64,000 bases of DNA. It comes from Pandoraea anhela (GTDB taxonomy: Bacteria; Pseudomonadota; Gammaproteobacteria; Burkholderiales; Burkholderiaceae). Below, one piece after another: positions 17,192 through 23,437 of the stretch. The notes beneath the pieces were generated by a model. That model worked only from the letters and a program-made list of their open reading frames with translations, was not told the DNA's origin and searched no databases. The stretch covers positions 186,001 through 250,000 of the forward strand of contig NZ_CABPSB010000008.1 in assembly GCF_902459655.1 (NCBI RefSeq). The letters run 5' to 3'. Within the stretch, counting starts at the first letter, position 1, and each line of letters begins with the position of its first letter. Made by a program: the position numbers and the translations under genes.

Positions 17192-17219
17192 TATTCGCAT
17201 AATGTACATTATGTTAAAT
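17192..17219 (+). other. dif: dif site (XerC/XerD chromosome dimer resolution site)
   Basis: The 28 bp are an 11-bp arm TATTCGCATAA, a 6-bp centre TGTACA and an 11-bp arm TTATGTTAAAT. From memory of the E. coli site, the right (XerD) arm is identical, the centre differs at one base and the left arm keeps CGCATAA. Such a match is expected once per chromosome, near the replication terminus. It lies 349 bp left of the first gene of the accessory region. FtsK-orienting octamers on the left (11128, 14486) and right (19586) point toward it, although one at 61852 does not. Confidence 0.85.
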
Positions 17220-17313
17220 AATGTAATCGCTGGGCGGAGACGGGACGGCGTCGCCGTTGGTTTGCGCAACGTTGTAGTAACCGGACACGATATAGGTGTT
17301 CCTTCGGTTTGCT

Positions 17314-17371
17314 CTCGACAGAATGTTGGCGCTTTCGGTGTTTGCTCGGATAGGCTCAACATTCTGTCGAG
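17314..17371. repeat. 15-bp perfect inverted repeat with 28-bp spacer
   Basis: CTCGACAGAATGTTG (17314-17328) is repeated inverted as CAACATTCTGTCGAG (17357-17371). It lies about 100 bp right of dif. It could be a paired protein-binding site at the transposon edge, a recombinase accessory site or a hairpin; there is no T-run to make it a terminator. Confidence 0.7.
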
Positions 17372-17540
17372 CCTCAACGGCATCGCACTTTTGGACCTAA
17401 ATTCCGTCCGTATCCACAGATAACTGTCCAGAGGGGCGAATTTTCGCGAGCCCGCGTCGATACCCGCGTTTCTTCTTAGTGATTGCTATAAGATTTGGTG
17501 GAGATGTGCAGTAACCAAACATGAAGTCTCAGTCACTTCG

Positions 17541-17906
17541 ATGGACCTGGCCAGCCAGGGTACACACATGGCAATAAGCGAAAAAGTCCGCCTCCTAAGT
17601 CAGTTCATGCCTGCGGGCTTCCGCACATTCGAGCGCAACGGTCGCTCGTATATAGCGCTAGACAAGGTTCCTTACGAGTGGTCCGAAATAATCCCTAGGT
17701 GGTTAATGGTTCAACCTGCCCGCGTCGAACACGACTCCCCGGATTGCGATCTCATTGAGATCGAGCCAGGCAACCAAGCAGCAGGCATGGCTATGACTGC
17801 AACTGCGTGGGCGGATTTTGTGCACTGGATCGGCCACGTGGCCAAAGATCGACTAAACGTGCTGGAAGAGCGCGCAGAGAGGGGCGAACAGATTGGGCTT
17901 CTATGA
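17541..17906 (+). CDS. Hypothetical protein
   Basis: This 121-residue protein is not recognised. Residues 10-40 (MAISEKVRLLSQFMPAGF) and the aromatic-rich C-terminal part (WADFVHWIGHVAKDRLNVLEERAERG) look like a compact soluble protein. The ATG at 17568 has AGGG eight bases upstream and may be the real start. The stop overlaps an ATG of the next small frame (ATGA), suggesting a two-gene unit. It lies between dif and the recombinase gene and faces it, so it is either the first cargo gene or the last gene outside the element. Confidence 0.55.
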   Translation: MDLASQGTHMAISEKVRLLSQFMPAGFRTFERNGRSYIALDKVPYEWSEIIPRWLMVQPARVEHDSPDCDLIEIEPGNQAAGMAMTATAWADFVHWIGHVAKDRLNVLEERAERGEQIGLL

Positions 17907-18103
17907 GCGAACTGCCATTTGATATTAACAGCGCCGATGCCCTCGGCGCACGGAGGCTCGGCTTTTTCTGCTTTTCACGGTCCACGACAAGACCAAATTT
18001 GTCAACGTACAGCATGCGAGGCACACCGGGGTCCGTTGATCGCTCTCAATCAAACGCTGCTCCGATTTGGCGAGCTCTGCGGGAGTCGTCAGTATGCAGA
18101 TAG
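17903..18103 (+). CDS. Short hypothetical protein, possibly truncated
   Basis: The 66-residue frame begins MSELPFDINSADALGA at an ATG that overlaps the previous stop by ATGA, a strong hint of a translated gene. After about residue 40 the sequence becomes low in hydrophobic pattern, and the last 58 bp overlap the 3' end of the convergent recombinase gene. This suggests that the original 3' part was replaced when the element arrived. No family is recognised. Confidence 0.35.
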   Translation: MSELPFDINSADALGARRLGFFCFSRSTTRPNLSTYSMRGTPGSVDRSQSNAAPIWRALRESSVCR

Positions 18104-19734
18104 ATTGACGTCGTCGAAATTGATGCGTGCCTTAAATTGTCCCGCACAGTGGTTAGCTCCGCCCCACGAATGAGTGCATGAGTTGCATGCGTGTGCCGCA
18201 TCCAATGTGGGCTTGCGTTGAGTAGCTTTTCGGCCAGTTGTGGGCGATCTGTTTTCAAGGTCTCAGCAGCATCTATGAAGAAGCGTCGCACGATGCTCCA
18301 AAGACGGGCAGTCGTGATCGAACCTGGGGTGTCATCCGCGAGATGGGCGATTAGCGATACCTTGGATTTCCAGTGATTGGGGCTGATGGGGAGTTTTCGC
18401 TCTATTAAGTAGCGTTCTAACGCTGAGCGCGCAAGAGGCGGTAGGAAAACCTTGGCCACTTTCGCGCCCTTCCCGCTTACCTTTAACCAGTGATCACCTT
18501 GCGAGTCAAACTCGATAGCACCGAGCGTAGCGGCGACCAATTCGCTTGCCCGCAGGCCGGTAGCGTAGGCGATGTCGAGAATAAATCGTAGGCGCTGTGC
18601 AGCTTCGTGCGTCCATCCATACGACCATTCCAAGCCATTCGCGATGGTACGGACTAGCATCCACTCCCCCTCCGTGAACGCTCGAGACGTGTCTAGAGCG
18701 GCGGAGCGCTGAGCTTCCCTGATTTTTACCCCTGCGAATGGGTTGGCTAATACGTAGCGTTGCTCAATCAACCACCGAAACAATGCGCCGATAACCGAGA
18801 GTGCGTACGCAGCCGAGCGAGAGGACAGAGGGCCTGTGAACGGGCGCCATGAATTTGAATCTCGAAAGCTGGGCGCGCCCACCCATCGGTCCCGAGGTGT
18901 CGGCTGACGCAGGAAGGCGCGGTATGCGGTCGCGTCCTCTGCCGTGAGCGACGAAATCGCCCGTCCGCGCTCGACGATGGCCCACAGAATTAAGCGCTCG
19001 GCCTCTTTTCTATATGCTCGCTGCGTTGCTGTGGACTCTTGCAGGGAAAGCCAAGCTTGCACTGCCTCGTAATCGTTGGTGGCATCAAGCGTGCAGCTTG
19101 CACTCGGGGCGCGAAACGTTCCTCGGGAGCCGTCGACCTCGTGTGGCAAACGAAGCCGCTCCCAGGGGACGACCGAATCTCTAGGCTCAGCGGTAATCAA
19201 CTGGTGCGCCCGATCGGTCAATGATCTATTGTCTGCGAAGAATGTCTCGATGGCCCGGGCACTTGCCGGGCCGAGCCCGGGGATCGCTTTCCACCATTGG
19301 CGTCGCCTCGGAATTCGCACCGTGAGGTCGGCGAGCGTTGTTACACCGTTTTGGTGGAGAGCCGCGACCGCTCGTCGGGGGAGCCACATCTCGATCGAAT
19401 CCGCAATCTGTGGAGCCGGGGCATGCGCACGACGCAACGTTTCAATGGCGTTGCTAGCGGCCCTCCCCGCTTCATTTCCGCGCACAGTGCTGCCGAAGAT
19501 GGCCGCTAGATCGTTACGATGGACACGTCGCGCGATTTTCATGAGCTTACGCCGAATACGGCCAACGGCGCCACGAGCGGACCTGCCCTCCCCTAATTGA
19601 TCTGGCAGATACCGTGCCGTCGCTGAACGTACGGACATGCCGGCAAACCAAGCGCGAACGGCCGCTAATTCGTCTCCTGTCGGAAAGTCTGAGTGCAAGT
19701 CGTTTTCGACCGATGAGGGCTGATGCATATTCAT
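18046..19734 (-). CDS. Active-type tyrosine recombinase with N-terminal helix-hairpin-helix region
   Basis: This 562-residue protein has an N-terminal extension with a helix-hairpin-helix-like segment (WWKAIPGLGPASARAIETFF, near residue 170), a core-binding domain from about residue 215 and a C-terminal catalytic domain. All catalytic positions are present: R395 in ATGLRASEL, K422 in SGKGAK, H510 and R513 in PHWMRHTHATH, H536 in LRHASISTT and Y545 in SIYLHT. From about residue 205 it is clearly paralogous to the C-terminal part of the TniQ fusion at 23438-26203 (shared pattern AVQAWL, TQRAYRKE, WRPF). It may resolve cointegrates or act in target choice. The 12-6-12 inverted site at 19764-19793 lies 30 bp upstream of its start. 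Confidence 0.88.
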   Translation of the reverse strand: MNMHQPSSVENDLHSDFPTGDELAAVRAWFAGMSVRSATARYLPDQLGEGRSARGAVGRIRRKLMKIARRVHRNDLAAIFGSTVRGNEAGRAASNAIETLRRAHAPAPQIADSIEMWLPRRAVAALHQNGVTTLADLTVRIPRRRQWWKAIPGLGPASARAIETFFADNRSLTDRAHQLITAEPRDSVVPWERLRLPHEVDGSRGTFRAPSASCTLDATNDYEAVQAWLSLQESTATQRAYRKEAERLILWAIVERGRAISSLTAEDATAYRAFLRQPTPRDRWVGAPSFRDSNSWRPFTGPLSSRSAAYALSVIGALFRWLIEQRYVLANPFAGVKIREAQRSAALDTSRAFTEGEWMLVRTIANGLEWSYGWTHEAAQRLRFILDIAYATGLRASELVAATLGAIEFDSQGDHWLKVSGKGAKVAKVFLPPLARSALERYLIERKLPISPNHWKSKVSLIAHLADDTPGSITTARLWSIVRRFFIDAAETLKTDRPQLAEKLLNASPHWMRHTHATHALIRGAELTTVRDNLRHASISTTSIYLHTDDSRRARQIGAAFD

Positions 19735-20088
19735 TGCGGAGCGAGTTTTGACATTCGGTCAAACTATTGTGATAAGAAAAGTTATCACAATAGATCTGTT
19801 TTTGTGTCCAAATTTTAGTAACGGCTTTCGCGTGAGGACCGCCCTCTAAAGCCGGGCTACATGCGCCTGTGACGTCCCGCTCACAGATATCTTGGCGGCC
19901 GCCTTAACCGCGTGACCGTTTTCGGCCCTCTCCGGACCTTGAACCTGGCCTCAGCTCTACGGCTGTTTCGATTTGTTTAACTGCCATCCACACTTCCGAG
20001 TCGGCTGGCAAATCGTTAGCGGCTTTGCGCATGGTAAGCTCATCGGGCAACCTGCCATATCGGCAGCGACGAACACAGAGAAGGCCTG
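19735..20088. other. Promoter region between recombinase and cargo
   Basis: This divergent gap holds TTTGAC/GTCAAA (about 19747-19763), the Xer-like inverted site (19764-19793) and the leaders of the recombinase and the 20089 gene. The sequence around 19740-19830 is AT-rich. No gene is seen. Confidence 0.5.
19764..19793. other. Candidate recombinase core site (12-6-12 inverted arms)
   Basis: Perfect arms CTATTGTGATAA and TTATCACAATAG flank a 6-bp centre GAAAAG. The layout copies Xer sites: in dif the inner ends are also ATAA and TTAT around a 6-bp centre. It sits 30 bp upstream of the active tyrosine recombinase gene, a usual place for a resolution or integration core site. An operator for a dimeric repressor is the main alternative. 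Confidence 0.55.
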
Positions 20089-20895
20089 ATGACCCGCGTG
20101 TTACTCCCGCTTGATCAACCGGAGGCGTGGCCCGCTCCATTGCTGTCTCTCCTGGACGGTCACCACGAATTGTTTCTAAACTGGCAGATCGCCCCGTGGA
20201 AGGTGAGCCCGCAGGACTATGACCGAGCGATCATTGCCGTGGGCGATGTTCTCAGGCCGTATTCGATCACAGGCTGGCACTGCACCCGCATCACAGATGT
20301 CGAGATCACGCAGATCGTCCGATCTGGCATGCAGCTGCCCGACGGTGCGATGCTGCGCCGTCGCATCGATGCGCTGGTCGCGTCAGGCCAGTTGCCGAGC
20401 GACATTGGTGACCGCCTCGCAGCGGCCAATCAGGCTGACGAGAGCAACCGCGCTGGCCGGCTGTGGTTCTGCTTTTTCCCGCCGCATCGGGCAGGCGAAC
20501 ATGGCATTGGGCGCTTTTTCCACCATTGGGGCGGCGAGGCGCTCTATAACTCGCATGAGGACGACCCGGTGACCTCACCGATTCTGCGTGCGATCGGGAC
20601 ACCGTGTGTGATCGAGGCAGACGTGCCCGTTGCCTCACTCACCCCCGGTGCCGGCCTTGCAATGAAGCTCGTTTGCATCTACCTTATTAGCCGCGGCTAC
20701 GAGACGGACGAACCAGTGGAGCACGAAGACAACAGCGGCGTGAAGCCCATCGCGGCAGACTGCGTCAGGCGGGTGATCCGGTATCCCGAACACGAATTCA
20801 TGGAGCTCACCGGATGCGCGGCTTGGCGACGTCCGCCCGTAACAGAACAAGGAACGCTGTTCCGGAATAGGGCCGGCGTGTGCGCGTGCAGGTAG
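20089..20895 (+). CDS. Hypothetical cargo protein
   Basis: This 268-residue protein is not recognised with confidence. Its middle reads GWHCTRITDVEITQIVRSGMQLP, which faintly resembles the opening of ADP-ribosyltransferase-like folds, followed by RLWFCFFPPHR and GIGRFFHHWGGEALYNSHED. I treat that resemblance as a guess. It is the only plus-strand cargo gene, lies opposite the DUF5677 gene (28-bp convergent gap) and has no strong ribosome site, with GAAGGCCTG close to the ATG. Its position in the variable part of the element suggests an accessory function such as defence. Confidence 0.6.
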   Translation: MTRVLLPLDQPEAWPAPLLSLLDGHHELFLNWQIAPWKVSPQDYDRAIIAVGDVLRPYSITGWHCTRITDVEITQIVRSGMQLPDGAMLRRRIDALVASGQLPSDIGDRLAAANQADESNRAGRLWFCFFPPHRAGEHGIGRFFHHWGGEALYNSHEDDPVTSPILRAIGTPCVIEADVPVASLTPGAGLAMKLVCIYLISRGYETDEPVEHEDNSGVKPIAADCVRRVIRYPEHEFMELTGCAAWRRPPVTEQGTLFRNRAGVCACR

Positions 20896-20923
20896 CGCGG
20901 CACGGGTAAATGATCGCCGGGGT

Positions 20924-21742
20924 TCAGTCCTGCCCCTCCACGGCGCTCGCCGCTTCGAGTTCCGGCTTGAGGATGTTCCAGTGCAAAGCGAGATCGAGCC
21001 GTTCGGCGTTGAATTCAACCAGCCCCATGTTTTCGACTGCGAGGGTGATCAAGTGGATGGCAGCGGCATTTGCACATAAAAGCGTCGAAGCCATGTCGGA
21101 CGTGTCGGGACCGAAGAAGTAGACGTCTGGCTCCCCATCGATACCCTTTCTCATGTGGCGAACGAATGCACCCAGCGTCGCGTGTGCCCCGTTCCCGGAC
21201 GTGAACCTGTACGAAAGCTCGTAGAGCAGCGTCAGATCCGAAGCGTGTGCAAGCGTCGCAAGTTTCAGTGATCGCGGCCGTTCGTACTGCGCTTCGATCT
21301 CAGCCTTCCTTCTCCTGAAAACTTTCAGCCGCTCGTCGTTCGCGTCATTTTCATTGAGTTCGAGAACCCGGTTACATACGCCGAGATCGTGCGCTGCATC
21401 GTCCTCGCGCAGGCGCTCGAGCGTTCCCACGACCTTCACCAATCCGGCCGTGACGATGACGGACTCTGTGCACAAGCGTGCCAATGCGCGGGCTTCTGGT
21501 AGCGCTCCGCGCTCGGCCATCAGAATGCACCCCTGGAAAGCCCCCAACGCCCGCACGAACCCGGCAATGGCCCACTTCGCCTCCTCGGTGAGCCCATCCA
21601 GAGCAAAGGCTTTCCGCATTCGCATTCCCATTTCGTTCGCGCGTTCGGCGAACTGGAAGGGCCCGGCATACCGTTCACGAGCTGCTGTCTGCCAGCCCGT
21701 AAAATCGTCGGACAGGAAACCGACTTCATCAAAACTCGCCAT
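20924..21742 (-). CDS. DUF5677-type protein
   Basis: This 272-residue helical protein resembles DUF5677 proteins, which carry a conserved AEARALARLCTESVIV-like helix (here PEARALARLCTESVIVTAGL near residue 85) and a later ATLAHASDLTLLYELSYRFTSGNGAHA segment. CGGAGA lies six bases before the ATG. It follows the nuclease-like gene by 12 bp, so the two are probably one operon. DUF5677 proteins are often seen in mobile elements and defence islands, but a mechanism is not known. The family assignment is by eye. Confidence 0.65.
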   Translation of the reverse strand: MASFDEVGFLSDDFTGWQTAARERYAGPFQFAERANEMGMRMRKAFALDGLTEEAKWAIAGFVRALGAFQGCILMAERGALPEARALARLCTESVIVTAGLVKVVGTLERLREDDAAHDLGVCNRVLELNENDANDERLKVFRRRKAEIEAQYERPRSLKLATLAHASDLTLLYELSYRFTSGNGAHATLGAFVRHMRKGIDGEPDVYFFGPDTSDMASTLLCANAAAIHLITLAVENMGLVEFNAERLDLALHWNILKPELEAASAVEGQD

Positions 21743-21754
21743 AGCTTTCTCCGG

Positions 21755-23200
21755 TCACCGTACACAATGCCGCGCCAGCAGCCTGTCGAAGAACTCGGCA
21801 ACGTATTGTTGAGCGTGTGGGCCGACCTTGCGCTGTTCCATATCGACATCCAAAAACTCGTGCCCGCCGAAGCGGTAGACCTCGTACCCCATCAGCCGCA
21901 GCCGACGGTCCTCCACAACCATCTCGGCGTAGCGCTGTGCGTTCGCGACGAACCGATCCGGCTCGAGGGGATCTGGTACTGCATAGTGGTGGCGACCATC
22001 GACCTCGATCACGATGCGCACGCCCTGTTCCAGCATCAGCAGAAAATCCATGCGCTGGCGTGCCAGGAACTGCTCGTCGCCGCGTTGGCGCCTGGTGTAG
22101 GGGTCGTAGTGCAGATAGACCTGCGGAATCAGCGCCGGCAACCGGTCGCCAAGCGAGCCCCCGAAGCGCTCGTAGTAACCTTGGAACACTGCAAACTCAC
22201 CCGCCGAGCGGGTACCAAGCACCGTTTGGCGCAGCCGTCGAAACAACTGCTCCTTCGCGATGCTCGGGTCGCTGATGCCCTGAAGTTCGGCATACCAGTC
22301 CCGCAGGTCCTTCCAGAGCAGCAGTCCTGAACTGGGTAAGAGACGATCGAAGACCAGCACCTTGTCGGCATGCTTGACGATCTCGACGTCGTTGTTCACA
22401 GCATCGCGAAAGACCAGCTCAGGCTTCTCGCCGATCGAGGCGAAAATCAGGTTCTTCATCGTTCCGGCGACGCCAGCCTGAGCCCGTACCACCCCGTAGA
22501 TGGCGTACCCGGACTCTACACTGGTCTGCCGAACCGTGAAGCCATCCCGCCTCAGTATCGCGCCAATCGCGGTGGCCAGCTCCGCCTGCTCTGCGTCGCG
22601 GCGTGTCATAGGATGCAGAAGCTTGGTCAGCAACGCGAAGAAGCGTGTCTGGCTGCACGTTAGCGCGCCGCATTGAGTCAGCAACTCTTCGTGCGACCAG
22701 TCGTCGTTGCGCAAACAGTGCTGGACTATCTGCCCGTGCAGACTGGTGCTGCCGAGCAACCCAGTCGCATCGTCTTGGATGCCCGAGACCCCGAACACCT
22801 CTCTGAGGCCGTCAACCAGCGACAGCTCGCCGAACAGGGATGCCAAAGGATTGAGGGCCTTGAGCACGTCACGCCGAACCAACGCACTCACTCGATGCTC
22901 GGCGTGGATTGTCGTCTCGCTCACGGTGTCCGCGAGATCCTCCGATGGGTACTCGCGCAGCACCTGGGCTGCCAAGTCGAGAAGGTCCGCCTCACTCCAC
23001 GAGAGGATGCGTCGCCGGACGTACAACCGTTTGCTGTTGAAAGCCTCCTGCGCATCGCCTTCCTCGACGGCCTGCTGAATCCCCATGCGGACACAGGCGT
23101 CTGGAACTTCATAGGCCTTGGCTGCGGCGATGGCCTGTGCGATCTGCTCTCTGAGCGTGTCGAGAGGAATGGCCGCCGGCTTGACTAGTGACCCTTGCAT
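21755..23200 (-). CDS. Large cargo protein with possible PD-(D/E)XK nuclease C-terminus
   Basis: This 481-residue protein has a helical N-terminal half and a C-terminal segment RQRMDFLLMLEQGVRIVIEVDGRHHY, in which an aspartate about 15 residues before an E-x-D pair resembles restriction-like nuclease folds. Abortive-infection proteins of similar build are known, but I cannot name the family with certainty. The start at 23200 is chosen for GGAA seven bases upstream; 23221 is a possible earlier ATG. It is upstream of the DUF5677 gene in a two-gene unit. A role in defence is inferred from the fold and location. Confidence 0.65.
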   Translation of the reverse strand: MQGSLVKPAAIPLDTLREQIAQAIAAAKAYEVPDACVRMGIQQAVEEGDAQEAFNSKRLYVRRRILSWSEADLLDLAAQVLREYPSEDLADTVSETTIHAEHRVSALVRRDVLKALNPLASLFGELSLVDGLREVFGVSGIQDDATGLLGSTSLHGQIVQHCLRNDDWSHEELLTQCGALTCSQTRFFALLTKLLHPMTRRDAEQAELATAIGAILRRDGFTVRQTSVESGYAIYGVVRAQAGVAGTMKNLIFASIGEKPELVFRDAVNNDVEIVKHADKVLVFDRLLPSSGLLLWKDLRDWYAELQGISDPSIAKEQLFRRLRQTVLGTRSAGEFAVFQGYYERFGGSLGDRLPALIPQVYLHYDPYTRRQRGDEQFLARQRMDFLLMLEQGVRIVIEVDGRHHYAVPDPLEPDRFVANAQRYAEMVVEDRRLRLMGYEVYRFGGHEFLDVDMEQRKVGPHAQQYVAEFFDRLLARHCVR

Positions 23201-23437
23201 TGCTTTTCCACGGCGTTGCATGAGCTGGCATTTTGACAGCTTTCGGTGCGAAGCAGCGGCTCCACTGTTGGCTGTGCGGGTTGTTCACTGACGGCTTCTG
23301 GCCGATAGCGGTCGCAAAGATCGGAGTTTCGAGGAGCGGCAACGAGTGTTGCGATTAATGTATAGATTTGCCGTCTGATTGACTGGGTGCGCCTCCGCGC
23401 CCCGTGATGGACAGCCTTAGATTCCGATACGGTTCTA

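Larger units (their letters stand above)
16864..17540. other. Intergenic region containing dif and an inverted repeat
   Basis: This 677-bp gap marks the change from core-type genes on the left to the accessory element on the right. It holds the dif site (17192-17219) and a 15-bp perfect inverted repeat (17314-17328 with 17357-17371). Two related words, TTCGGTTTGCTC at about 17304 and TTCGGTGTTTGCTC at about 17334, lie beside it. The left end of the Tn7-like element may fall here, but no TGT...ACA terminus could be fixed. No gene is seen. Confidence 0.6.
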
